From: Fibrobacter succinogenes
GTDB lineage: Bacteria > Fibrobacterota > Fibrobacteria > Fibrobacterales > Fibrobacteraceae
DNA length: 39,583 bases
Reading direction: 5' to 3'
NCBI GenBank assembly: GCA_902800345.1
Contig: CADCDO010000023.1
Coordinates: forward strand, 1 to 39,583
A program made the translations under genes and the position numbers. Each line of letters starts with the position of its first letter. Within the stretch, counting starts at the first letter, position 1. The notes under the pieces are model-generated. The model made no database searches, was not told the DNA's origin, and saw only the letters and a program-made list of their open reading frames with translations. Positions 8,182 to 15,579 of this stretch are shown here, one piece after another.

Positions 8182-8263
8182 TAGCCGTGTTGCAGAAATC
8201 TACAACGGGTTTTATCATTTTTTCATTAAAGAAATTAAATGAATGATATATTTATAAATTGTT
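8182..8263 (+). promoter_or_regulatory. Promoter/leader region conserved between the two CE6 esterase genes (copy 2)
   Basis: This matches the region before the first esterase (6655-6731) in the order GTTGCAGA, TTTTAtCA, TAAAGAAA, TATATTTAT, GTTGGGGG. The promoter hexamers are not certain. Confidence 0.4.
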
Positions 8264-8264
8264 G

Positions 8265-8286
8265 GGGGTGTATTTGCCCCAAGGAG
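8265..8286 (+). promoter_or_regulatory. 5' UTR hairpin abutting the Shine-Dalgarno, CE6 gene 2
   Basis: GGGGT (8265-8269) pairs with GCCCC (8276-8280, one T-G wobble), immediately followed by AAGGAG (8281-8286) and a GTG start 6 bases later. The stem sequence differs from the first esterase but the position relative to the Shine-Dalgarno is the same. Confidence 0.5.
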
Positions 8287-8292
8287 TGTTGA

Positions 8293-9549
8293 GTGAAAGT
8301 CTCGCATGTCGTGAGCTTGTTTTTGGGTTTGGGGATAGCCGTTTCATCGGCATTTGCTGCTCCAGATCCAAATTTTCATATTTATCTCGCTTTCGGGCAG
8401 TCTAATATGGAAGGTCAGGGGACTATCGAGTCCAAGGATAAGACAGTCGATCCCCGCTTCCAGATGCTTTCGACAATCGACAATTTCAATGGACGTAAAC
8501 TGGGAACGTGGAACGATGCGATTCCCCCTCTTGCGAACAAACATGGCGGTTTAGGCCCCACGGACTATTTCGGACGCACTCTGGTCGAAAAATTGGACCC
8601 GCAAATTAAAGTCGGTGTCGTGGTTGTTGCTGTTGCCGGTTGTAGCATTGTGTTGTTCGACCCTCCGGTAAGCGATAGCTATTGGTCTACTCAGGCGGGG
8701 TGGTTTATGGATATCGTCAAGGATTATGGCGGCGACCCGTACCAGCGCCTTGTTGATATGGCTAAAAAAGCTAAGGAAGACGGCGTCATCAAGGGCATCA
8801 TTTTCCATCAGGGAGAAACTGACGAGGGTGACAGTGATTGGCCCAACAAGGTCAAGAAAGTCTATGACCGCCTTGTCAAGGATGCCGAACTTGATGAGAA
8901 TATTCCGTTCTTTGCGGGTGAAGTTCCGTATAACGGGAGTTCCAAAGGGACGAACACCAACATCAGGAAACTCCCAAGCAAATCCAAGAACTTCTATCTT
9001 GTTTCTGCCGAAGGCCTCAACGACCTGGACATGATGCGTATCCACTTTTCTTCGCAGGGCTACCGTGACTTTGGCAAGCGCTATGCCGAAAAGGTGATGG
9101 AAGTTCTCGGTGATGGCTTGAAGCCTGTTTCGACGACTCCGTCGAGCAGCAGCGAAGATGCGGTGAGTTCCTCTGGTGCGGCCCCCACTTCGTCCGAGGC
9201 TCTATCCAGTTCGTCAAGATCGCATCACGGGAGCAGTGACAGTCAGGGACCGGGAAGCTCCGCTACGGAAGGCATTGCTGTTTCGAATGCTCCATATTCG
9301 TTATCTATCGGAAAAGTTGCGTTTGTTGGCGATATGTTGCAGGTGCCGCTTTCGGTTGCCCGTGCTGGTGTAGTGAATGTACGTCTCTATTCAGTGCTTG
9401 GCAACGAAGTTGTGAACGTGAGCGATATGATGGGGACTGGTTCAAAAGACATTCTGCTCTCTAGGAAAAATGTGCCTGCGGGCGTCTATATGCTGAATGT
9501 CCAAATGGGCGCCACCCGCATTACGAAGCGCATAGATTTATCTCATTAA
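8293..9549 (+). CDS. Second CE6-like (SGNH) acetylesterase, tandem paralogue with GTG start
   Basis: A 418-residue paralogue of the preceding esterase, starting with GTG at 8293 after AAGGAG. The layout is the same: signal peptide (1-23, ending AFAA), esterase domain with AFGQSNMEGQG (Ser37), FHQGETDEGD, and IHFSSQGYRDFGKRY, a Ser-rich linker near 283-325, and a C-terminal T9SS-like domain (LYSVLGNEVV, VPAGVYMLNVQ, TKRIDL). The domain sequence after the nucleophile has diverged: this copy lacks a cysteine-containing stretch after DERFQLL in copy 1 and has its own DPPVSDSYW insertion. The pair may therefore have different acetylated substrates. Its own promoter-like leader and terminators on both sides suggest independent regulation. 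Outer-surface or extracellular location is inferred from the signal and C-terminal domain. Confidence 0.85.
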   Translation: MKVSHVVSLFLGLGIAVSSAFAAPDPNFHIYLAFGQSNMEGQGTIESKDKTVDPRFQMLSTIDNFNGRKLGTWNDAIPPLANKHGGLGPTDYFGRTLVEKLDPQIKVGVVVVAVAGCSIVLFDPPVSDSYWSTQAGWFMDIVKDYGGDPYQRLVDMAKKAKEDGVIKGIIFHQGETDEGDSDWPNKVKKVYDRLVKDAELDENIPFFAGEVPYNGSSKGTNTNIRKLPSKSKNFYLVSAEGLNDLDMMRIHFSSQGYRDFGKRYAEKVMEVLGDGLKPVSTTPSSSSEDAVSSSGAAPTSSEALSSSSRSHHGSSDSQGPGSSATEGIAVSNAPYSLSIGKVAFVGDMLQVPLSVARAGVVNVRLYSVLGNEVVNVSDMMGTGSKDILLSRKNVPAGVYMLNVQMGATRITKRIDLSH

Positions 9550-9571
9550 CAATAAGTTCTCCTCAATGCTA

Positions 9572-9602
9572 AGGGCCCCGTGTTATACGGGGCTCTTTCT
9601 TT
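9572..9602 (+). terminator. Rho-independent terminator after CE6 gene 2
   Basis: GCCCCGT (9575-9581) pairs with ACGGGGC (9587-9593), extendable with flanking bases, and is followed by a T-rich tract (TCTTTCTTT). It lies about 25 bases after the stop. Confidence 0.85.
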
Positions 9603-9649
9603 GTGTTGACTGATGTTTTGAACGGAAAAAGAGCGGATAATGCTAAAAT

Positions 9650-9687
9650 GTGCTACCGAATAGATGAAAAATGTTTTTTTGTAGCAC
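9650..9687. repeat. GTGCTACC...GTAGCAC palindromic repeat, isolated copy
   Basis: GTGCTACC (9650-9657) is followed after an A/T-rich spacer by GTAGCAC (9681-9687), total 38 bases. It belongs with three copies at 35628-35846. It lies in the gap between two convergent genes (esterase 2 and trmO). A flanking GAAGCGAAAAAACGCC resembles GAGCGAAAAAATGC beside the first copy of the cluster. Confidence 0.65.
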
Positions 9688-9726
9688 GTTTTGGCAAAAA
9701 TTGCATTTCTTGAAGCGAAAAAACGC

Positions 9727-10407
9727 CTAACAGATGCTCACAATTTCCAGTTCGTCGCCCGCGACTTTGAACTTGACTTCGTATTCCGCGAACGGGAATC
9801 CATAAACACGTTCGGGATCGTGTTGGTAAGCGGGGCGTGGATCTTGCTCCAGGACTTCAATGAGGGCGCTGCGCTTTTCCTTGGGCAATTTGTTCAGTTG
9901 CTCGGATGGCTTTACATGCACTTTGATTTGGCGGACGGCCTCGGCAAATCCGCCTACAGCTTCGGGGTGTGCGTCGGTGTAGGGGAGGTACGGCTTGATG
10001 TCGACTATTGGAGTGCCGTCCATGAGATCAGCGCCGCTGACGACAATTTTCGGCCCTTCGGGTGTGTCGAGATCAATACGTTCAATCTTGACGCAAGAAA
10101 GCGCGACCGGATTCGGGCGGAAACTGGAACGTGTCGCAAAGACGCCCAAGCGTTTGTTGCCGCCGAGTCTTGGCGGACGTACTGTCGGGCTCCAGGTGCT
10201 CCGAATGTTCTCGGAGAAAATCCACATGATCCAGAGGTGGCTAAAGCCTTCGAGACCGCGGAGTGCATCGGCATTGCGGAACTCCGGCTCAAAGCATATG
10301 GTCGCACGCAAACTTTGCACAAGTCCACTTTGCCGCGGAATGCCAAACTTCTCATGGAAGTCGCTCTTGATTCGTGCAATGATTTTAAACGTCAGCTCTT
10401 GCATCAT
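9727..10407 (-). CDS. trmO: TrmO (TsaA/VirR family) tRNA N6-threonylcarbamoyladenosine methyltransferase
   Basis: A 226-residue protein of the TsaA/TrmO beta-barrel family, which uses S-adenosylmethionine to methylate N6-threonylcarbamoyladenosine at position 37 of certain tRNAs (typically Thr tRNAs). Recognisable blocks are IARIKSDF near the N-terminus, FGIPRQSG, the LEGFSHLWIMWIF core, the RPPRLGGNKRLGVFATRS stretch, FRPNPVALSCVKI, and the DGTPIVDIKPYLPYTDA motif. The start is one of two adjacent ATGs (10407 or 10404); no strong Shine-Dalgarno is present. The gene is separated from the upstream GH74 gene by a terminator, so it is probably its own unit. The length is close to the family norm. 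Confidence 0.93.
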   Translation of the reverse strand: MMQELTFKIIARIKSDFHEKFGIPRQSGLVQSLRATICFEPEFRNADALRGLEGFSHLWIMWIFSENIRSTWSPTVRPPRLGGNKRLGVFATRSSFRPNPVALSCVKIERIDLDTPEGPKIVVSGADLMDGTPIVDIKPYLPYTDAHPEAVGGFAEAVRQIKVHVKPSEQLNKLPKEKRSALIEVLEQDPRPAYQHDPERVYGFPFAEYEVKFKVAGDELEIVSIC

Positions 10408-10419
10408 CTAACAACATAG

Positions 10420-10470
10420 CAAAAAAGAAAGGCTAGAGCTTAAAGCACTCGCTTTGCGCCCTAGCCTTTT
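10420..10470 (-). terminator. Terminator downstream of the GH74 gene (minus strand)
   Basis: On the minus strand AAAGGCTAG pairs with CTAGCCTTT around a 24-base loop, followed by CTTTTTT. In plus coordinates the arms are 10428-10436 and 10461-10469. Confidence 0.75.
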
Positions 10471-10542
10471 GAAGTGGGGGATTGATGATTTATTGAAGCT
10501 TTTGTTGTTGTCTTGCCTGGCCGGGTATCTCTTTTAAAGTTG

Positions 10543-13131
10543 CTACTTGATAGTAATCGCCTTTTTCAAAAGCAGTTTGCCGTTTGCGTCAATGACTTTC
10601 GCGATGTAATGGCCAACGGGGAACTTTTTGAGGCTTATGCTTCTGTTGCCGTTCACGTTTTCAGAAAGGAGCGTTTTGCCGTTCAGCGCCACAAGCTCGA
10701 ACTTGCTTTCGCTCGGAACGTTCACCTGCAAATTCCTATTCTGCAATGCAAGCGTTGCCTTGCATATGTTCATCGTGACAGAGTTCATGCCAAGAGTCGG
10801 GTCCGTCGGGGTGACGATATCGACGAACTTGGTGCCTTCCGGTGCGCCTACGACAAGGCCGCGACCGACCGTACTCATATAGACAACGCCGAAGTTGTTC
10901 ATGTCTCCCTGCACGAAGTTGCCGTTGCCCGGACCGCCGTACTGGTGGGCGTCATCGTTCACGCGTTCGAAAGTCTTGCACTTGTCTGTACTGCGGTAAA
11001 TGCCGATCGGGTCGCCCGATTTTGCTGCACCCCAGATGAAAATCGTCTCGTAGTCGGCGCCTTCTTTTGCCTTGCCGATGCCGACGGAAATCGCGGTGCT
11101 TGCGCCTTCGCAGCGGTTCCAGGACTTGCCGCCGTCTTCGGTGTAGGCGAGTCCGTATTCGGTGAATCCCTTCGGCTGCCAGACTTGAGCTTGGTCCATC
11201 GGCACCCAGAGGTGACCTTCCTTTTTCGGGACGGTGCGGATGAGGCCTGCGCCGTTGTAGTATTCGCCTGCGCCTTCGTTCTGGAGGCGGGCTTCTTGTG
11301 CGGTGAAGTTCTTGCCGGCGTCTGACGATTTGTAGAGCGTGCCCATGGAACCCATCACGTAGAATGTTTTCGGGTCAACCGGGTCTGCGACGATGCGTGC
11401 ATACTGCGTCTGCGTGCCGGTTTCGACTGCGGTCCAAGTGGCGCCATTGTCATCGGAACGATAAACGGTTGCGCTCTGGTCCGGGCGGTGGAGGATGACC
11501 TTGCCGTCTGCGGAAAGTACGACGAGGCCTTTGCCGCCCTTCAGTTCTGTCTTTACGCTGTCCCAAGTTTGTCCCAAATCGTCAGAGCGGTACATGACGT
11601 TGAAGTTCTTGGATTCGTAAGTGTAGTACTTGGTGATAACGCCGGTGCGGAGAAGCGTTCCGGAAAGCGGAGCGTATGCCATGCTTTCGGTCGTGCCGAT
11701 AATCGGCGTGTGGCGTGGAGAACTCTTCTTGATGTCGGTGTAAATAGCACCGTCGTAGTCGCCAATGGCCGTGACGAGCGGACCGCCGGAAATGCTCACG
11801 ACGTCGAGCGGGACCGTTTCTTCGATGCCCACGGATTGGAATTTCCAAACAGGGACCTTGGCGGTGATATCATCGGTCTGGAAAATGCCGTTACCGCTAG
11901 TCACCCAGACTTTCTTGTTGTTGAACGGATCGAACTCGATGGAGCCTGCCCAGTGGATGGCGTTGCCGTGAATCCAGTTGTTGCCGTTTTCGTCCATGTT
12001 CACGCCGTCATCGTAGTGCTGGCCGTGTGTCCAGTTTTCGCCACCGTCAGTCGAAACGTAAATGCGGTCGCCGTAGTTTTCGGTCTTATCCTTGAAGTAG
12101 TGGCGTCCGGTATATTGTCCGAGCGTGGAAACTACGATGTGCTTGGAATCCTTCGGGTCAATCGCGATGCCACCGTAAGAACAGTCGTTCTTTTCGTGGG
12201 CGATGGTACCGTCTTCTTTTTCGTTGTCGTCAAACGGGGTGATGTCCGTCCAAGTGCCGGCCTTGATGTTGTACTTGAAAACGCCACCGCGAGAAATGTT
12301 GTACGGGCCTGGACCATCGGCGAACGTGACGTACATGTTGCCGTCCACAATCTTTGCGCGGTGCGGCATGAGTCCGCTCGGAGCTCCCTTGATGACTTCC
12401 CAGGTGGCTCCACCGTCGTGGCTGACCTGCAAGTTGTCCTTCGTTTCGGAGGTACCGATGTAAATCGTGGCGGTGCTACCGTCCGCAAGTTTGCCTTGCG
12501 CCGGGTCGAACATCACGAAACTGACTCCGTTCACGCCGTTGAGGCTGCTTTCGGTTGCGGTGGAGAGGGCGACTTTGTAGAGGCTTGTCCAAGTCTTGCC
12601 GGAATCCGTGCTTTTATAGACGCCTTTGGTGCGGCTGCCGCAGAGGACGATGTTCCCTTTGTTTGGGTCCACGGCGAGCTTTTCGCCGGTCTGGCGGCCC
12701 ATGCCGTTGCCGTGGGCGAGCATTTCCACATAGCTCGTGTCCCAAGTGGCGCCCATGTCGGAAGAACGCAAAACAGCGGTGCGGCCCTTGCTGAAGTAAC
12801 CGGTGCCGCCTAGGACGTAAATCTTTTTCGGGTCTTGCGGATCAAGCGCAAAAGCTTCGGTGCCGTAAAGGCCCACGTCGTTTTGGCTGACCCAGTCCAT
12901 CAACGGAATCCAGCGGCTGCTTGTCGCATCCCAGCGGTATATGCCGCCCACGTCGGTACGTGCGTAGATGAGCCCTTCTACGGTCGGGCTCGGCATAATG
13001 GCGCTGACAAATCCACCGCCGTCAAAGCGCACGTTGCCCCAGTCGTACTTTTCGGCGTTTGCGGCCGTGGCGAACGCGGTCAAGGCGGCAATGCCGATGA
13101 TCGACGTTTTGAGCGAAATTTTAGCAAACAT
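10543..13131 (-). CDS. Secreted GH74-type xyloglucanase with T9SS-type C-terminal domain
   Basis: The product is about 862 residues from the ATG at 13131, which follows GGAGAC; the open frame continues a little upstream but the chosen start gives a clean signal peptide (residues 1-26, ending ATAANA). The mature N-terminus YDWGNVRFDGGGFVS with YARTDVGGIYRWD is characteristic of glycoside hydrolase family 74; the Asp of RTDVGG is the position of the catalytic base in that family. Repeated BNR/sialidase-like signatures (STDSGKTW, SHDGGATW, STDGGENW, SDDLGQTW, SSDAGKNF, TEDGGKSW) mark the two seven-bladed propellers. The last ~70 residues (FELVALNGKTL, FPVGHYIAKV, KKAITIK) look like a T9SS sorting domain. 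GH74 enzymes cut the beta-1,4-glucan backbone of xyloglucan, so this protein probably attacks hemicellulose at the cell surface or outside the cell. Confidence 0.92.
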   Translation of the reverse strand: MFAKISLKTSIIGIAALTAFATAANAEKYDWGNVRFDGGGFVSAIMPSPTVEGLIYARTDVGGIYRWDATSSRWIPLMDWVSQNDVGLYGTEAFALDPQDPKKIYVLGGTGYFSKGRTAVLRSSDMGATWDTSYVEMLAHGNGMGRQTGEKLAVDPNKGNIVLCGSRTKGVYKSTDSGKTWTSLYKVALSTATESSLNGVNGVSFVMFDPAQGKLADGSTATIYIGTSETKDNLQVSHDGGATWEVIKGAPSGLMPHRAKIVDGNMYVTFADGPGPYNISRGGVFKYNIKAGTWTDITPFDDNEKEDGTIAHEKNDCSYGGIAIDPKDSKHIVVSTLGQYTGRHYFKDKTENYGDRIYVSTDGGENWTHGQHYDDGVNMDENGNNWIHGNAIHWAGSIEFDPFNNKKVWVTSGNGIFQTDDITAKVPVWKFQSVGIEETVPLDVVSISGGPLVTAIGDYDGAIYTDIKKSSPRHTPIIGTTESMAYAPLSGTLLRTGVITKYYTYESKNFNVMYRSDDLGQTWDSVKTELKGGKGLVVLSADGKVILHRPDQSATVYRSDDNGATWTAVETGTQTQYARIVADPVDPKTFYVMGSMGTLYKSSDAGKNFTAQEARLQNEGAGEYYNGAGLIRTVPKKEGHLWVPMDQAQVWQPKGFTEYGLAYTEDGGKSWNRCEGASTAISVGIGKAKEGADYETIFIWGAAKSGDPIGIYRSTDKCKTFERVNDDAHQYGGPGNGNFVQGDMNNFGVVYMSTVGRGLVVGAPEGTKFVDIVTPTDPTLGMNSVTMNICKATLALQNRNLQVNVPSESKFELVALNGKTLLSENVNGNRSISLKKFPVGHYIAKVIDANGKLLLKKAITIK

Positions 13132-13289
13132 ATTGTCTCCGTAAAAATTTTGAGAACAATTAAACCTATACAACCATTGTTAATATAAATAAAGATAGGA
13201 AAAATGGTTCTTATATAAATCTTAAAATGATAAAATTTTTGAGAACATTTTGAAATGTCGAAAAACGTGCGTTCAAAAAGGCCCTTTGC

Positions 13290-13348
13290 AAAAAAACAAA
13301 AAAAGACCCCGGCCCTTCGACAGGCTCGGGGACCTGGTGGGCCGGGGT
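13290..13348 (-). terminator. Terminator of the histidine-phosphatase gene, built around a dispersed repeat
   Basis: ACCCCGGCCC (13306-13315) pairs with GGGCCGGGGT (13339-13348); on the minus strand it is followed by CTTTTTTTGTTTTTTTG. The loop holds CCTTCGACAGGCTCGGGGACC-like sequence, a palindromic word reminiscent of intergenic repeats in many genomes. The rest of the gap up to the GH74 start is AT-rich and includes the GH74 promoter region. Confidence 0.85.
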
Positions 13349-13384
13349 GACATTTTCTGCGACGAAGTCACCAAACTAAAACTA

Positions 13385-13407
13385 TTGACTAATGACCACT
13401 AACTAAT
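13385..13407. repeat. Low-complexity GACTAATGACCACTAACTAA string
   Basis: TTGACTAATGACCACTAACTAA lies directly beside a stop codon. Similar strings occur at 2693-2710, 17949-17995 (other strand) and 24490-24536, always between genes. Confidence 0.55.
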
Positions 13408-14472
13408 CTATTCCACGCCGATGCCGAGTCCTCTGAAGGGGACGTATCGGATTTGTTCTTTGTTGTCGATGATGACCGCAATGCCTGTAAGGAAGTATGG
13501 CCAATGGCTTGTGACGTGGTACTTGTAGTTCACGGCACCGTTCGTGGCAAATACCGAGAGGGGAAGCACGAAGTCGTCATGAGAACAAATGACGCGGAAC
13601 TTGTTCATAGAAGCATAGCTCGGAGCAATGTGCGTCTTGACGATTTCGTTTGATTTTTCTGCGAGGTCGTAGAAGGCATCTGCGTACAAATTATCGTAAG
13701 CCCAGCCTGCAATGACGAGTCGGACGTTCGTGGTTGAATCTTCGTAGAATTTGTAACGGTCCTTGTCTTTTTTGTACCAGCTGATGGAGTAGAAGTCTGC
13801 GGAGTCGTGTGGGAACGTCGCCTGGCCACGACCTTGGTTGATGTAGAAGCAAGTCTGTTCTGTACGGAGGTATTTGGTATGGGTGTATGTGAATTCATCG
13901 GCGCTTGCGAGCTTTTTGCCGACAGCGATTGCTTGACGGACACCGTCCGAAGGTTGCCCCTTGATGGAATCAGGTTCGCCTTCCCAATAGGTGAGAGGCG
14001 TTTCCTTGCCTGTCTGGCCGTCGTCGCGTTCACCGTGGCGGATGACGAAAACTGCTTTTTCGTTGCAGCGGACGCTCTTGAATACATCGGCGATGTCGGC
14101 AAGTCCGTTGGTGTCGAGGGGGATTGTTGCAACAGGCGTTTCGACGCAGCTAGGATCGAGTGGAGTGACGTCGGCGCTGGATGATGGAGGCTGTGTTGTC
14201 GCGGAACTTGAAATATCCGGAGTCTGGCCCGCAGAAGAACTGGATTCGGCGACGGGGGGTGTTGCTGAGCTTTCAGGTTGCGTCTGGGTGTCGGAGGACG
14301 CGGGTTCGGTAGCGCTTGAAGGCAGAGTGGCTTGTTCGCTGGAGGAACTTAGGGCGATTCCGCTTTGGTTGAGTAATGGGGCTGATGAGTTGTCGTCACC
14401 GCATGCGACCAAAAGATTGGCCGACAAAAGCGCTCCGGTAAATGCCAAAGAAATATGTAAAAATTTATGCAT
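13408..14472 (-). CDS. Lipoprotein with histidine phosphatase (phosphoglycerate mutase-like) domain
   Basis: From the ATG at 14472 (AAGGA about 10 bases upstream) the product is 354 residues. It begins with a lipoprotein signal whose lipobox is LLVAC, then a long serine/threonine/proline-rich linker (about residues 36-105, many SSS runs), then a histidine phosphatase superfamily domain. The domain has FVIRHGERDD (phospho-accepting His in RHG), KYLRTEQTC (second Arg), and ICSHDDFVLPL (second His). It therefore probably hydrolyses a phosphate ester outside the inner membrane, anchored by lipid. The substrate is unknown; phytase-like or sugar-phosphatase roles are possible. The Ser-rich linker is a typical Fibrobacter surface-protein feature. 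The open frame extends 19 codons further upstream but without a signal-like start. Confidence 0.85.
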   Translation of the reverse strand: MHKFLHISLAFTGALLSANLLVACGDDNSSAPLLNQSGIALSSSSEQATLPSSATEPASSDTQTQPESSATPPVAESSSSAGQTPDISSSATTQPPSSSADVTPLDPSCVETPVATIPLDTNGLADIADVFKSVRCNEKAVFVIRHGERDDGQTGKETPLTYWEGEPDSIKGQPSDGVRQAIAVGKKLASADEFTYTHTKYLRTEQTCFYINQGRGQATFPHDSADFYSISWYKKDKDRYKFYEDSTTNVRLVIAGWAYDNLYADAFYDLAEKSNEIVKTHIAPSYASMNKFRVICSHDDFVLPLSVFATNGAVNYKYHVTSHWPYFLTGIAVIIDNKEQIRYVPFRGLGIGVE

Positions 14473-14589
14473 GGCGTGAAATTCCTTGTTTAATCTCTTT
14501 AAATTTATTCTTTTTAAATATAACATCAAGTAAAATTTTTCAAAATGCCTTGAAAAACGTGTCTTTCTTTATGAGATGGAGCCATTAAT

Positions 14590-14675
14590 TGTTTTGGACC
14601 CTATCGGTCGTTGCACTCCCTCCAGGGTGACAGGAAATTCGCTAAGGATGACTGGTTTTCAGGATGACGTGGCTT
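14590..14675. repeat. Degenerate GGATCC/GGATGACG-type intergenic repeat
   Basis: GGACCCTATCGG, CCTCCAGGGTGACAG and TTCAGGATGACG are worn versions of the words of the GTCATCCTGAGC family (compare 32055-32088). It lies between two minus-strand genes. Confidence 0.45.
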
Positions 14676-14679
14676 TTTG

Positions 14680-15477
14680 TCAAATCACTTCCATTTTTTT
14701 ACTGTCTACTGCTGATGAATTGTAATTAATCTCGTTGCGGCGCTTGAGTTCCTTGTTGAGCGGCCAGTAAATCAATGCGAAAATGACGTATCCGATGAGG
14801 AGCACAATCCAGTGGTTGAGTCCGAATCCGATTTCCACATAGCGCATGGTGATGAACATGAACGGTCCTGCGATGAGGAACAGCGGAAGTTGCCTGCACT
14901 GGTCTCCGAGCGAATAGCGGCTCTCGTAGCTCACGATGGAGTTCATCATCGGGAAACTGGTGCAAAAACCGCCCATCAAATGCTTGATGAACATAAGTCC
15001 AGAAACTACGCCCGCGATGGCGGGTGCTTTTATATATACCGGGAGAGGGGTCTTGTAGCGCACCCCGGACTTGTATTTTTGTTTTTGGAAAAAGATGACG
15101 CCGATGATAAAGTCGAAAAGACAAGCGCCGAGGAAGTACGCTTCGCCTTCGGGGATGCGTGAGTGTAAAAACGTGCCGAGGCAGACGAAAAAAGCGAGCC
15201 CTGCGACGATGGAGGGGACGATGGGTACCTTTGCTTTATAATGGAGCAGGCGCACGACATGCACGTACAGCATGCACATGAATCCGGAAACGGCATTTTC
15301 GGTACCCATCGGGAGACCGACCGCGATGTAGGCGAATCCGCAGGGAATGGGAATGGTTGCCGTGACGGCCTTGAGTTGTGGATCTTTTAAGTAGGCGCTC
15401 AAAGTTCCGAGAGCGGTCACCATAAAAACGAGGAGCCAATCGTAAAGCGAAAAATGAAAATTTAATGCTTCAAACAT
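14680..15477 (-). CDS. Polytopic membrane protein of unknown function
   Basis: A 265-residue very hydrophobic protein with about seven likely membrane segments, for example around residues 12-30, 40-58, 60-80, 83-102, 113-130, 150-168 and 195-245. A lysine/arginine-rich loop (about 131-146, QKQKYKSGVRYKTP) and a charged C-terminal tail (NKELKRRNE) are probably cytoplasmic. No transporter or enzyme motif is recognisable; conserved-looking features are the GTLSAYLKDPQ start, ALIYWPLNKE near the end, and several internal cysteines. No Shine-Dalgarno is evident before the ATG at 15477. It is divergent from the pyrophosphatase gene and shares its 100-bp promoter gap. I cannot name a family. Confidence 0.7.
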   Translation of the reverse strand: MFEALNFHFSLYDWLLVFMVTALGTLSAYLKDPQLKAVTATIPIPCGFAYIAVGLPMGTENAVSGFMCMLYVHVVRLLHYKAKVPIVPSIVAGLAFFVCLGTFLHSRIPEGEAYFLGACLFDFIIGVIFFQKQKYKSGVRYKTPLPVYIKAPAIAGVVSGLMFIKHLMGGFCTSFPMMNSIVSYESRYSLGDQCRQLPLFLIAGPFMFITMRYVEIGFGLNHWIVLLIGYVIFALIYWPLNKELKRRNEINYNSSAVDSKKMEVI

Positions 15478-15579
15478 TTAGTAAAAAAATAGAAAAGTAA
15501 GTGCCTTTTTTGTCATTTGCATTATAAATTTATCTTGGGTATTTATCTAGGGCGATAAAACCCAATAAGCGAGGTTTCT

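Noticed and set aside
11488..12813. A 441-codon open frame on the plus strand inside the GH74 gene
   Set aside because: Antisense shadow; the GH74 frame has full propeller repeats.
13306..13348. Riboswitch-like structure upstream of GH74
   Set aside because: The hairpin is a terminator for the opposite neighbour (minus-strand phosphatase gene) with a T-tract in the right place.
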